Below the pieces are notes generated by a model, which did not search any database, was not told the origin of the DNA, and saw nothing but the letters and a program-made list of their open reading frames with translations. Source: Flavobacterium sp. NG2 (GTDB lineage Bacteria; Bacteroidota; Bacteroidia; Flavobacteriales; Flavobacteriaceae). Taken from it: a stretch of DNA of 64,000 nucleotides. The DNA lies in contig NZ_CP139420.1 in the NCBI RefSeq assembly GCF_034119845.1, positions 908,001 to 972,000 on the forward strand, read 5' to 3'. Below are positions 36,515-45,150 of the stretch, piece by piece; position 1 is the stretch's first letter, and the number at the start of each line of letters is the position of its first letter. The position numbers and the translations under genes are program-made.

Positions 36515-36604
36515 TTTAGTATTCAGTGTTCAGATTTTGAGTTTTCAGACAGTTTTGCTGTTTAGTATTCAGTGTTCTCATTATTTCTGAATACTAAAAA
36601 CTGA
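36515..36604. repeat. TTTAGTATTCAGTGTTC repeats
   Basis: TTTAGTATTCAGTGTTC occurs at 36515-36531 and again at 36561-36577. An inverted CTGAATACTAAA lies at 36587-36598, continuing CTGATTACTGACCACTG into the end of hemJ. The cluster fills the hemJ to kinase spacer. Confidence 0.65.
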
Positions 36605-37162
36605 TTACTGACCACTGTTCTTTTCTCTAATTTTTTTATAAAATTTGAATCCTAACATAATCAAAACTGAAAACAGTACAATCCCGATTACACCATAAAT
36701 CCAATTTACGGCATTTTTTAATACCACCAGAAAAACGACTGCAAAAAGTATAATTGTTGCTCCTTCATTCCACAAACGCATAAAGTTGGTACTGTATTTT
36801 ACCTCGTCATTTTGCAATTGCTTGAAAATTTGATGGCATTTACCGTGATACAAGTAGAGCACAAAAACAAAGCCAAGTTTCACATGCATCCAAGGCATTT
36901 GCAACCAAGCATTTCCTATAGGTGTAAACAACAACATCCAAAAAGCAAAAACACTAGCCAATATCGCAGATGGCCAAGTAATAATGTACCATAATCGATA
37001 GGTCATGATTTTGTATTGCTTTTGCAAAATTTCTTTTTCAGGCGAGGGTTTGTCTGCCGCTTCAATTTGGTACACAAACAAACGAACAATATAAAAAAGT
37101 CCCGCAAACCAAGTGATGACAAAGATGAGGTGAAGGGATTTAAGGTAGTTGTAGAGTTCCAT
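36605..37162 (-). CDS. hemJ: Protoporphyrinogen oxidase HemJ
   Basis: Encodes 185 residues with four to five membrane helices. YLKSLHLIFVITWFAGLFYIVRLFVY carries His 11, and MTYRLWYIITWPS and MPWMHVKLGFVFVLYLYHGKC carry further conserved His and Arg residues of the HemJ (CopD-related) family. It would oxidise protoporphyrinogen IX in the membrane, replacing HemG/HemY. It lies just after hemH on the same strand, which supports the call. Confidence 0.87.
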   Translation of the reverse strand: MELYNYLKSLHLIFVITWFAGLFYIVRLFVYQIEAADKPSPEKEILQKQYKIMTYRLWYIITWPSAILASVFAFWMLLFTPIGNAWLQMPWMHVKLGFVFVLYLYHGKCHQIFKQLQNDEVKYSTNFMRLWNEGATIILFAVVFLVVLKNAVNWIYGVIGIVLFSVLIMLGFKFYKKIREKNSGQ

Positions 37163-37177
37163 TTTTGTTGTTTGAAA

Positions 37178-37233
37178 GTTTCAAGTTTCAGGTTTCAAGT
37201 TTATCATGCAACTTGAAACCTGAAACCTGAAAC
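37178..37233. repeat. TTTCAAGTTTCAGGTTTCAAG hairpin between hemH and hemJ
   Basis: A 24-bp arm at 37178-37201 pairs with 37210-37233 at 23 of 24 positions, with an 8-nt loop. Each arm is itself built of GTTTCA(A/G) units. A related hairpin is at 52045-52115. Confidence 0.75.
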
Positions 37234-37240
37234 AAATTTT

Positions 37241-38254
37241 TTACTTCGCCCAGTCGTTAATCCAATTACTCACAGTAGTGCACCATTCATCGGAATCATT
37301 CAAACAAGGAACAGCAAAGAAATCTTCGCCTCCGTGTGCTTTGAATTCGTGGTTGGCCTCCATGGCAATTTCTTCTAATGTTTCTAAACAGTCAGCTACA
37401 AAAGCGGGTGTTACAACTGCCAGTTTTTTTATTCCTTTTTCGGGTAGTTTATTGATTTCAACATCCGTATAAGGCTCTAGCCATTTGTCTCCAGCCAATC
37501 GTGATTGAAAAGTTTGACTGTACTTTTCTTTCGGAATACCTAATGCTTCGGTTACCAGTTTTGTAGTTTCATAACATTGGTGACGGTAGCAAAATTCATG
37601 AGCTGGTGATGGTGTGTTGCAACAAGAACCGTCGATTTTACAATGTGATTTGGTTACATCTGTTTTGCGAATGTGACGCTCAGGCAAACCGTGGTACGAA
37701 AACAATAAATGGTCGTATTCAAAATTGGCCAAATGACTTTTGATTGAGTCTGATAAATTTTTGATATAATCCGGTTTATTATAAAAAGCAGGAATTGATG
37801 AAAATTTCATGTTTGGAAAATGCTTCTTTCTAATTTCCTCTGCTTTTTCCAACACTGTTACGGTTGATGACATCGCATGATGCGGGTATAAAGGGAAAAG
37901 CAATACTTCGGTCACACCTTTGTCTGCTAATTCTTTTAATCCAGAGTAAATATCAGGATTTCCATAACGCATTGATAACGCCATTGGGATGGCTACCTTA
38001 GGCTTCACTTTTTTAAACATTCGTTTTGAAAGGACAATTAATGGCGAACCTTCTTCCCACCAAATTTTGGCATAAGCTTCTGCTGATTTCTCTGGTCTTT
38101 TTCTTAAAATGATACCACGAACAATTAAGGCACGCAACAAAAACGGAACGTCAATCACGTATTTGTCCATTAAAAATTCGTCTAAATACGGTTTTACATC
38201 CTTTGGTGTTGGGCTTTCTGGTGAGCCTAAGTTGATTAATAATGCGCCTTTCAT
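37241..38254 (-). CDS. hemH: Ferrochelatase
   Basis: Encodes 337 residues. MKGALLINLGSPESPTPKDVKPYL is the standard start, and LLFSYHGLPERHI holds the catalytic His; RLAGDKWLEPYTD and PAFVADCLETLEEIAMEA follow with the second His replaced by the usual acidic patch. CCNTPSPAHEFCYRHQC contains several Cys residues as seen in some [2Fe-2S]-free Bacteroidota enzymes; whether they bind a cluster is unclear. It inserts Fe(II) in protoporphyrin IX, the last step. It is upstream of hemJ on the same strand. Confidence 0.95.
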   Translation of the reverse strand: MKGALLINLGSPESPTPKDVKPYLDEFLMDKYVIDVPFLLRALIVRGIILRKRPEKSAEAYAKIWWEEGSPLIVLSKRMFKKVKPKVAIPMALSMRYGNPDIYSGLKELADKGVTEVLLFPLYPHHAMSSTVTVLEKAEEIRKKHFPNMKFSSIPAFYNKPDYIKNLSDSIKSHLANFEYDHLLFSYHGLPERHIRKTDVTKSHCKIDGSCCNTPSPAHEFCYRHQCYETTKLVTEALGIPKEKYSQTFQSRLAGDKWLEPYTDVEINKLPEKGIKKLAVVTPAFVADCLETLEEIAMEANHEFKAHGGEDFFAVPCLNDSDEWCTTVSNWINDWAK

Positions 38255-38294
38255 TTGTTTTTTCTTTGTTTTATATGGTATTCAAAATGAGTTA

Positions 38295-38302
38295 CAAAAA
38301 TA
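38295..38302 (-). promoter_or_regulatory. Possible minus-7 box for hemH-hemJ
   Basis: Reads TATTTTTG on the minus strand, 41 bp before the hemH ATG. No clear minus-33 match. Confidence 0.4.
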
Positions 38303-38376
38303 ATTCAATGACTATCTTTTTAAACTCATATTAACTCATTTTTATTTATTGTTTAATATTCAAAATCAATGGAGAA

Positions 38377-39249
38377 TTAACTGTTTGGATTGATAGACAT
38401 CAAATATTTCTTTGGTGTAGTTCCAAATTTCTTTTTGAAAGCTGCTATAAAGTGGCTTCCAGTGCTGTAACCAATTTTTAATCCTACTTCATTTACATTA
38501 TAAGAACCGCTGTCGAGTAGTTTTCGAGCCGAATCCATTTTGTAATCAAAGAGAAAACCATAAACAGTATCGCCATAAATTTGTTTGAAACCCATTTTAA
38601 GTTTCTTCAAATTCAAGCCCACTTGGTCGGCTAATTCTTGTAATCCTGGGGGTTCAGCCATATTAGCGAGAATGATTTCTTTGGCTTTTCGTATTTTAAG
38701 TACATTGTCTTCATCGGTTAGGAAAGGACATTGTTCAGCATTGGGATCTTCGGTGCGGTTAAAATACAAACTCAATAATTCATATCCCTTTCCTTTATAG
38801 TAGAGGTTTTTAATCGATGGATGTAAGTTGTAATGAAACAGCTGACTAAGTACAATAGCCATAGACGGGCTGATGTTTCCCTCGTTATAATATTTTTTGT
38901 CTTTATTATCACCGCTCAAAAAAGTGATGTAATCCGCTTCGGCAGAAAACAAGGCATGAAATTTTTTGATGGAAATAATTAAGGATATTACCCATGAATT
39001 AGGTGCTAGTTCCAAATTAAGAGGTAATTCTTTTTGAGGATTGTATAAAAGCAGCGATTTTTCTTCTTTTAATTCTAGAGTGTAATTCCCTTGGTTAAAG
39101 ATGAATTTTGCATTTCCTTTGAGCCCGAAATGAAATTGAATTAATCCGCTACTCACTTCGCGTTGTGCAAAAAATGGTTCTGAACCATCATTTTGAAAGC
39201 GAATTAATATAAAATCGTCTTCTATTTTTATTATTTCTTGAGAACCCAT
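38377..39249 (-). CDS. AraC-family transcriptional regulator
   Basis: Encodes 290 residues. The N-terminal part (to about 170) is a cupin-like or unknown sensor region with FHFGLKGNAKFIFNQGNYTLEL. The C-terminal double helix-turn-helix spans about 190-287: LQELADQVGLNLKKLKMGFKQIYGDTVYGFLFDYKMDSARKLL, then NVNEVGLKIGYSTGSHFIAAFKKKFGTTPKKYL. It is divergent from hemA, with 230 bp between, so control of haem synthesis or iron uptake is plausible but not shown. Confidence 0.9.
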   Translation of the reverse strand: MGSQEIIKIEDDFILIRFQNDGSEPFFAQREVSSGLIQFHFGLKGNAKFIFNQGNYTLELKEEKSLLLYNPQKELPLNLELAPNSWVISLIISIKKFHALFSAEADYITFLSGDNKDKKYYNEGNISPSMAIVLSQLFHYNLHPSIKNLYYKGKGYELLSLYFNRTEDPNAEQCPFLTDEDNVLKIRKAKEIILANMAEPPGLQELADQVGLNLKKLKMGFKQIYGDTVYGFLFDYKMDSARKLLDSGSYNVNEVGLKIGYSTGSHFIAAFKKKFGTTPKKYLMSINPNS

Positions 39250-39342
39250 AGCGACATTTTTTTATTTAAAAGATGATAAAAATCAGCTTCTATTATTTAG
39301 AACGACTCTAAACAGAGCCGATACAAATCGTTGATTTCAGTA

Positions 39343-39350
39343 CAAAAATA
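39343..39350 (-). promoter_or_regulatory. Possible minus-7 box for the AraC regulator
   Basis: Reads TATTTTTG on the minus strand, 94 bp before the ATG at 39249. Confidence 0.38.
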
Positions 39351-39444
39351 GAATAATTTAAACAAAATAAGGGCTTTGGTGTTAAAAAAACATACAGCGA
39401 CATAAAAAGAACTTCTAGCGTTACTTTTATCGATACTATAGTAA

Positions 39445-39452
39445 TAATTTTG
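39445..39452 (+). promoter_or_regulatory. Minus-7 box TAATTTTG for hemA
   Basis: Full TAnnTTTG match 27 bp before ATG 39480. No minus-33 TTG at normal spacing. Confidence 0.5.
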
Positions 39453-39479
39453 TTGCACTTTCTTTAGAAAAGGCAATTT

Positions 39480-40736
39480 ATGGAAAAAACCCTAACATCA
39501 AAACATCATTATTTTTACGCAGTAGGATTAAGCTATAGGAAAGCAGATGCTGAAACTAGAGGTAGATTTAGTTTGGATGCTGTTGCCAAAACGCAGTTAT
39601 TGGAACAAGCTAAAGCCGAAGGGATAGAGAGCTTAGTGGTAACTTCGACTTGTAATCGTACTGAAGTATATGGGTTTGCGGAGCATCCTTTTCAGTTAAT
39701 CAAATTGATTTGTGAAAATAGTCAAGGGAGTATTGAAGAGTTTCAAAGAGTAGGTTTTGTTTATAAAAATCAAGAAGCCATCAATCACATCTTTAGAGTG
39801 GGTACGGGCTTAGATAGCCAAATTCTAGGGGATTTTGAAATTATCTCCCAAATTAAAACGAGTTTTATTCACGCAAAAGCATTAGGACTGGTTAATAATT
39901 TTATGGAAAGGCTAGTCAATGCCGTGATTCAAGCGAGTAAAAAAATCAAAACCAATACCGAAATCAGTTCAGGAGCAACCTCAGTTTCTTTTGCCTCTGT
40001 ACAATACATTTTGAAAAATGTGGAAGATATCGGGAACAAAAATATCCTTCTTTTTGGAACTGGAAAAATAGGACGTAACACTTGCGAAAATTTGGTTAAA
40101 CACACCAAAAACGAGCATATTACCCTTATCAATAGAACCAAAGACAAGGCTGAAAAACTAGCAGGTAAATTGAATTTAATTGTAAAAGATTATTCAGAAT
40201 TACACCTAGAATTACAAAAAGCCGATGTTTTGGTTGTCGCTACTGGGGCACAAAACCCAACCGTGGACAAGGCAATCTTAAATCTTAAAAAACCGTTGTT
40301 GATTTTGGATTTATCGATTCCAAAAAATGTGAATGAAGATGTAGAAGAGCTAGAAGGTGTAACTTTAATTCATATGGATTATCTTTCTGAATTGACCGAT
40401 GAAACATTGGAAAACCGTAAAAAACACATTCCTGAAGCAGAGGCCATTATTGAAGAGATAAAAGAGGAATTTATTACTTGGACTAAAGGACGAAAATTTG
40501 CGCCAACAATCAACGCATTGAAAGCGAAATTAAACGACATTAAAAAAGCCGAGTTGAATTTTCAAAGCAAAAAAATTGCCGATTTCAACGAAGAACAAGC
40601 CGAAATCATAAGCGCTCGAATTATTCAAAAGATTACTACTCATTTTGCCAACCATTTGAAAGATGAAGGCACTATGGTAGATGAAAGCATCGAATGGATT
40701 GAACGAGTTTTCAAAATTGAAGCTGCGGTTAAATAA
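39480..40736 (+). CDS. hemA: Glutamyl-tRNA reductase
   Basis: Encodes 418 residues. YAVGLSYRKADAETRGRFSLD and VVTSTCNRTEVYGFAEH carry the catalytic Cys; QILGDFEIISQIK, ILLFGTGKIGRNTCENLVKH (NADPH domain) and INRTKDKAEKLA follow, with a C-terminal dimerisation helix. It makes glutamate semialdehyde from Glu-tRNA-Glu, the first committed step of haem synthesis. It opens the plus-strand haem run, which continues to hemB. Confidence 0.95.
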   Translation: MEKTLTSKHHYFYAVGLSYRKADAETRGRFSLDAVAKTQLLEQAKAEGIESLVVTSTCNRTEVYGFAEHPFQLIKLICENSQGSIEEFQRVGFVYKNQEAINHIFRVGTGLDSQILGDFEIISQIKTSFIHAKALGLVNNFMERLVNAVIQASKKIKTNTEISSGATSVSFASVQYILKNVEDIGNKNILLFGTGKIGRNTCENLVKHTKNEHITLINRTKDKAEKLAGKLNLIVKDYSELHLELQKADVLVVATGAQNPTVDKAILNLKKPLLILDLSIPKNVNEDVEELEGVTLIHMDYLSELTDETLENRKKHIPEAEAIIEEIKEEFITWTKGRKFAPTINALKAKLNDIKKAELNFQSKKIADFNEEQAEIISARIIQKITTHFANHLKDEGTMVDESIEWIERVFKIEAAVK

Positions 40737-40751
40737 CCATTATTCAAATTA

Positions 40752-40769
40752 AACCATTAAGAAATTAAG
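40752..40769 (+). repeat. Left inverted repeat of GxxExxY locus 1
   Basis: AACCATTAAGAAATTAAG. Its exact reverse complement is at 41232-41249, on the other side of the GxxExxY gene. Confidence 0.85.
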
Positions 40770-40806
40770 TTTCATTTAGTTCTAAATCGATAATACTTTA
40801 TGTATA

Positions 40807-41214
40807 ATGACTAAAAAGGAGATTACACAGTTATCTTTTGAAATTACAGGTTATGCTATAAAAGTTCATAAAAAATTAGGCCCAGGACTTTTAGAAAGTG
40901 TTTATGAACAATGTTTGAAATATGAATTAGAGAAAAACGGCTACGATGTTAAACAACAATTGATTGTTAAGATCGAGTATGATGATTTAGTTTTAGAGTC
41001 TAATTTAAGAATAGATTTATTGGTTAATGACTCAATAGTTGTGGAATTGAAAGCAATTGAAGATATATTACCTATTCATGAAGCGCAGTTGTTAACGTAT
41101 ATGAAATTATTAGAAAAACCTCAAGGATTACTGGTTAATTTCAATACCACTAACATAACAAAATCACTGAAACCATTCGTAAACGAATATTTTTCAAGAT
41201 TAGCAGAAGAATAA
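40807..41214 (+). CDS. GxxExxY protein, PD-(D/E)XK-like nuclease fold (locus 1)
   Basis: Encodes 135 residues. KLGPGLLESVYEQCL gives G27-x2-E30-x2-Y33, the family signature. The later RIDLLVNDSIVVELKA (D70, E80-x-K82) and EAQLLTYMK (Q94-x3-Y98) have the residue order of PD-(D/E)XK nucleases; calling it a nuclease is my inference. It splits hemA from hemC and has exact 18-bp inverted repeats on each side (40752 and 41232), with a third copy at 41312. A second family member lies in the suf locus at 51230. Function is unknown; the setting suggests an inserted mobile unit. Confidence 0.85.
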   Translation: MTKKEITQLSFEITGYAIKVHKKLGPGLLESVYEQCLKYELEKNGYDVKQQLIVKIEYDDLVLESNLRIDLLVNDSIVVELKAIEDILPIHEAQLLTYMKLLEKPQGLLVNFNTTNITKSLKPFVNEYFSRLAEE

Positions 41215-41231
41215 CCACAAGGCTTAATAAC

Positions 41232-41249
41232 CTTAATTTCTTAATGGTT
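41232..41249 (-). repeat. Right inverted repeat of GxxExxY locus 1
   Basis: CTTAATTTCTTAATGGTT, exact reverse complement of 40752-40769. The longer word GCTTAATAAC directly before it is repeated at 41302-41311. Confidence 0.85.
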
Positions 41250-41311
41250 AGAAAAGGAAAAACAAAATATTTTTAAAGATTAACATAAGAATAAAGACAA
41301 AGCTTAATAAC

Positions 41312-41329
41312 CTTAATTCCTTAATGGTT
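41312..41329 (-). repeat. Third copy of the locus 1 repeat word
   Basis: CTTAATTCCTTAATGGTT, 17 of 18 identical to 41232-41249, in direct orientation and preceded by the same GCTTAATAAC word. Confidence 0.8.
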
Positions 41330-41375
41330 CAAAATAGATAAATAATGGTGACATTATTTAAGTTAAAAAATAAAA

Positions 41376-42302
41376 ATGGCAGAAAAAACAATACGTATAG
41401 GTACTCGAGATAGTGAATTGGCTTTGTGGCAAGCCCATACTGTTCAAAAAAAACTAAATGATTTGGGGTTTAAAACCAAAATTGTTGCTGTAAAATCTAC
41501 AGGAGATATTGTTTTAGATAAGCCATTATACGAACTAGGAATCACAGGAATTTTTACGAAAACACTCGATGTTGCCATGATAAATGGCGATGTTGATATT
41601 GCGGTGCATTCTATGAAAGATGTGCCAACGGCTTTACCAACAGGGATTGTGCAAGCGGCCGTTTTGGAAAGAGCCAATACCGTCGATGTTTTGGCTTACA
41701 AAGGAAACCTTGATTTTCTACAAGGAACCGGTACCATTGCAACCGGAAGTTTGCGTCGTCAAGCACAATGGTTGAATAAATATCCTAATCATAAGGTAGT
41801 CGACTTACGCGGAAATGTTAATTTGCGCATGCAAAAATTAGCCGATAACGACTGGAATGGTGCTGTATTTGCAGCGGCTGGACTAGAACGCATCAATCTA
41901 AATCCTGAAAATCATATCGCTTTAGACTGGATGATTCCCGCACCTGCACAAGGAGCAATGCTTGTTGTGGCGATGGGCAACGATAATTTTACTTTGGATG
42001 CGTTATCGCATTTGAATGATATCGAAACCGAAATTGCAACTTATATTGAACGCCAATTTTTACGAACATTAGAAGGTGGTTGTACAGCGCCAATTGGGGC
42101 ATTGGCCAAATACAATGACGAAGATGATACAATTCATTTTCAAGGGGCATTATTTTCGTTAGATGGAAAACAAAAAATGGAAGTGGATAAAATCGTTCCT
42201 ATCGAAGAATGGAAAAAACTAGGATTTTATGCCGCTAAAGAAATCTTAGATAATGGTGGAGCAGCATTGATGGCCGAAATTAAAAGTAAATTAAAGAAAT
42301 AA
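41376..42302 (+). CDS. hemC: Hydroxymethylbilane synthase (porphobilinogen deaminase)
   Basis: Encodes 308 residues. IRIGTRDSELALWQA begins the protein, VHSMKDVPT and GSLRRQAQW line the active site, and LRTLEGGCTAPIGA carries the Cys that holds the dipyrromethane cofactor. It joins four porphobilinogens to hydroxymethylbilane. Its stop overlaps the hemD start (TAATG). Confidence 0.95.
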   Translation: MAEKTIRIGTRDSELALWQAHTVQKKLNDLGFKTKIVAVKSTGDIVLDKPLYELGITGIFTKTLDVAMINGDVDIAVHSMKDVPTALPTGIVQAAVLERANTVDVLAYKGNLDFLQGTGTIATGSLRRQAQWLNKYPNHKVVDLRGNVNLRMQKLADNDWNGAVFAAAGLERINLNPENHIALDWMIPAPAQGAMLVVAMGNDNFTLDALSHLNDIETEIATYIERQFLRTLEGGCTAPIGALAKYNDEDDTIHFQGALFSLDGKQKMEVDKIVPIEEWKKLGFYAAKEILDNGGAALMAEIKSKLKK

Positions 42303-42994
42303 TGAGCCAAATCAGCATATTAGCTACCAAAACATTATCTGCAGAGCAAAGACAAGTATTTCTGGATGCTGATTTTGATTTATTGGAACAAGATTTTATC
42401 GAAATAAAAAACAACCTTTTCGAACTGAATTCTATCAATAACAATTTGATTTTTAGTAGTCAAAATGCAGTTTTGAGTTTGATGGAACAAAAGGGTTGGG
42501 AAGTTCTAAAAACAAAACCTGTTTTTTGTGTTGGGATTAAAACCAAAGAATTACTAGAAGCAAACGGTTTTACAGTGGATGTCTATATGGATTATGCCTC
42601 TGAATTGGCCGAAATCATCACCTTAATATATAACAAAGAAAGTTACACTTTTTTAAGTGGAAATTTGCGTAGGGAAACTTTGCCACAAGCTTTAAAAAAC
42701 GCAGGTATCACCTTTAACGAAATAGAAGTGTACGAAACCCAGTTGGCTCCTTTCAAAATATCAGCCCAAGAAAATTTTGATGGAATTATGTTCTTCAGTC
42801 CCTCGGCTGTGGAGAGTTATTTGACCAACAACAAAATCAAAAAGGAAGTGTGCTTTTGTATAGGAACAACCACCGCATCAGCACTAGAAGCAAAGAAAAT
42901 TAAAAACATTGTAATTCCTGAAATCCCAACCATTGAGGAGGTGATTTTCGAAGTAATTCAGTATTACAAACCGATGCCTGAAGAAGGTAATTAG
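42302..42994 (+). CDS. hemD: Uroporphyrinogen-III synthase
   Basis: Encodes 230 residues of the poorly conserved two-lobed HemD fold. NLIFSSQNAVLSLM, FLSGNLRRETLPQAL, NEIEVYETQLAP and GIMFFSPSAVESYL are family patterns. It closes and inverts ring D of hydroxymethylbilane. Coupled to hemC by a one-base overlap. Confidence 0.88.
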   Translation: MSQISILATKTLSAEQRQVFLDADFDLLEQDFIEIKNNLFELNSINNNLIFSSQNAVLSLMEQKGWEVLKTKPVFCVGIKTKELLEANGFTVDVYMDYASELAEIITLIYNKESYTFLSGNLRRETLPQALKNAGITFNEIEVYETQLAPFKISAQENFDGIMFFSPSAVESYLTNNKIKKEVCFCIGTTTASALEAKKIKNIVIPEIPTIEEVIFEVIQYYKPMPEEGN

Positions 42995-43019
42995 AATAAA
43001 TAAAATAAAATAATCCATC

Positions 43020-43044
43020 AGCTAAAAGCCAAAAGCTACTAGCC
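43020..43044. repeat. AGCTAAAAGCCAAAAGCTA word before hemE
   Basis: A short AGC(T/C)-periodic word in the 56-bp spacer before hemE. It resembles other dispersed intergenic words in the window but I see no second copy here. Confidence 0.35.
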
Positions 43045-43050
43045 AATAAT

Positions 43051-44082
43051 ATGAAAATGATAAAAAACGACTTATTTTTAAGAGCATTAAAAGGAGAAAC
43101 AGTACAACGTCCGCCAGTATGGATGATGCGTCAGGCGGGAAGGTATTTACCTGAATTTATCGCTTTGCGTGATAAATATGATTTTTTCACCCGTTGTCAA
43201 ACGCCAGAGTTGGCTGCCGAAATTACCGTACAACCGATACGTAGAATTGCGCCAGATGCTGCTATTTTATTTTCGGATATCTTAGTGATTCCACAAGCCA
43301 TGGGAATTGATGTAGAGATGAAACCTAATTTTGGTCCGTTTGTGCCTAATCCTATCCGCACGATTCAAGATGTGGAAAAAGTGATTGTTCCTGATGTTCA
43401 TGAAACTTTAGGCTACGTTTTTGATGCCATCAAATTGACTAAGGAAATGTTGAATGATGAGGTGCCTTTGATTGGATTTGCAGGTTCGCCGTGGACAATT
43501 ATGTGTTATGCAGTAGAAGGAAGAGGATCAAAAAGTTTTGATATGGCCAAAGGATTTTGTTTCCAACATCCAGAAGCAGCCCATGTACTTTTGCAAAAAA
43601 TCACCGACACCACTATTTTATACCTAAAAGAAAAAGTAAAATCAGGAGTAAATGCCGTTCAGATTTTTGACTCTTGGGGAGGTATGTTGTCACCAACAGA
43701 CTATCAAGAATTTTCATGGAAATACATCAACCAAATCGTTGAAGCTTTGGCTGATGACGCACCAGTTATTGTTTTCGGAAAAGGATGTTGGTTCGCTTTA
43801 AACGAAATGGGAAAAAGCCGTGCTTCTGCCTTAGGAGTAGATTGGACGTGTTCGCCTAGAAATGCAAGATACCTTTCAGGTGGAAATATCACTTTGCAAG
43901 GGAATTTTGATCCATCAAGATTGTTATCGCCAATTCCGGTAATCAAGAAAATGGTTCACGAAATGATTGACGAATTTGGCAAAGACAAATACATCGTGAA
44001 TTTAGGTCACGGTATTTTGCCAAATATTCCTGTAGATCATGCTAAGGCGTTTATTGATGCTGTGAAGGAGTACGGGCAGTAG
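43051..44082 (+). CDS. hemE: Uroporphyrinogen decarboxylase
   Basis: Encodes 343 residues. [17 protein letters not shown] is the signature with the catalytic Arg and Asp region, [14 protein letters not shown] the second signature, and [16 protein letters not shown] the third. It decarboxylates the four acetate side chains of uroporphyrinogen III. The ATG at 43051 or the one two codons later may start it. Confidence 0.96.
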   Translation: MKMIKNDLFLRALKGETVQRPPVWMMRQAGRYLPEFIALRDKYDFFTRCQTPELAAEITVQPIRRIAPDAAILFSDILVIPQAMGIDVEMKPNFGPFVPNPIRTIQDVEKVIVPDVHETLGYVFDAIKLTKEMLNDEVPLIGFAGSPWTIMCYAVEGRGSKSFDMAKGFCFQHPEAAHVLLQKITDTTILYLKEKVKSGVNAVQIFDSWGGMLSPTDYQEFSWKYINQIVEALADDAPVIVFGKGCWFALNEMGKSRASALGVDWTCSPRNARYLSGGNITLQGNFDPSRLLSPIPVIKKMVHEMIDEFGKDKYIVNLGHGILPNIPVDHAKAFIDAVKEYGQ

Positions 44083-44137
44083 ACAGTGTTCAGGAATTAG
44101 TGTTCAGTCACGCCATATAACTTGCAAAAGTTTATAA

Positions 44138-44184
44138 GTTCCGTAGGAACGACACATATTGTAGCAACGGATTTTAATCCGTTG
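44138..44184 (+). repeat. REP-like unit before hemF
   Basis: GTTCCGTAGGAAC is a small palindrome followed by GACACATATTGTAG, close to the REP units at 45142-45370 (GCTCCGTAGGAGC, then TTATATTTATAG). It is followed by another palindrome, CAACGGATTTTAATCCGTTG (44165-44184). Confidence 0.7.
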
Positions 44185-44202
44185 ATGATTAGATAAACAA
44201 CA

Positions 44203-45150
44203 ATGAAAGAACAATTTTACCAATACATACAAAACCTTCAAGACTCCATCGTTGCAGGATTAGAAGCAGTTGATGGTCAAGCCAAATTTAAAGAAGATCT
44301 TTGGGAACGACCAGAAGGTGGCGGAGGAAGAACACGTGTAATTGAGAACGGAAACGTTTTTGAAAAAGGCGGTGTCAATATATCAGCGGTTCATGGAAAA
44401 TTACCCGAAGCCATGCAAAAGATGTTTGGCGTAGGAGAAGCCGATTTTTTTGCATGCGGATTAAGTTTGGTTTTGCATCCTAAAAACCCAATGGTACCTA
44501 CGGTGCATGCCAATTGGCGTTATTTTGAAATGTATGCTTCGACAGAGCTCAGCACAAGTTCGACAGAGCTCAGTACAGGTCCTCGAAAGGTAATCCAACA
44601 ATGGTTTGGTGGCGGACAAGATTTAACGCCTTATTATCTATTTGAAGAAGATGCCAAACATTTTCATCAAACTTGTAAAACAGCCTGTGATAAACATAAT
44701 TTGGATTTTTATCCAAAATATAAAAAGCAATGTGATACTTATTTCTGGAATGCACATCGCAATGAAGCACGTGGAATAGGAGGTTTGTTTTTTGATTATT
44801 GTAAAGCGACTGACGATATGAGCATGGAAAACTGGTTCAACTTTGTATCCGAAGTTGGGAATAGTTTCCTTCAAGCGTATGTTCCTATTGTGGAAAAAAG
44901 AAAAAAATTACCCTATACACCAGAACAAAGAACATGGCAAGAAATTCGTCGCGGTCGTTATGTTGAGTTCAATTTGGTACACGACAAAGGTACTTTATTT
45001 GGCTTAAAAACTAATGGCAGAATCGAATCTATCTTGATGTCATTACCACCACATGTGCAATGGGTGTACGATCATCATCCAGAGGCAGGAAGCGAAGAAG
45101 AAAAATTAATAAAAGTCCTTGAAAATCCAGTTGATTGGTTAGCTTCGTAG
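44203..45150 (+). CDS. hemF: Coproporphyrinogen-III oxidase, aerobic
   Basis: Encodes 315 residues. WERPEGGGGRTRVIENG, VFEKGGVNISAVHG, HANWRYFEMY, WFGGGQDLTPYYLFEEDAKHFH (metal and substrate His) and ARGIGGLFFDY are the O2-dependent HemF motifs. It makes protoporphyrinogen IX with oxygen. It carries an in-frame insert, ASTELSTSSTELSTG (about residues 112-126), formed by two 21-bp repeat copies. The last codons and stop lie in a REP unit, and the whole tail is duplicated downstream. The insert sits in a loop before GGGQDLTPYY, so function may survive. Confidence 0.94.
   Translation: MKEQFYQYIQNLQDSIVAGLEAVDGQAKFKEDLWERPEGGGGRTRVIENGNVFEKGGVNISAVHGKLPEAMQKMFGVGEADFFACGLSLVLHPKNPMVPTVHANWRYFEMYASTELSTSSTELSTGPRKVIQQWFGGGQDLTPYYLFEEDAKHFHQTCKTACDKHNLDFYPKYKKQCDTYFWNAHRNEARGIGGLFFDYCKATDDMSMENWFNFVSEVGNSFLQAYVPIVEKRKKLPYTPEQRTWQEIRRGRYVEFNLVHDKGTLFGLKTNGRIESILMSLPPHVQWVYDHHPEAGSEEEKLIKVLENPVDWLAS
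44538..44579 (+). repeat. Two in-frame 21-bp copies of a TTCGACAGAGCTCAG word inside hemF
   Basis: TTCGACAGAGCTCAG(C/T)ACA(A/G)G at 44538-44558 and 44559-44579, differing at two bases. Because the unit is 21 bp the frame is kept and each copy encodes STELST. The related CTTCGACAGGCTCAGC is in hemB at 46659-46674. Confidence 0.9.

Noticed and set aside
41444..41677. Minus-strand frames inside hemC and other core genes
   Set aside because: They are antisense shadows of strongly conserved genes.
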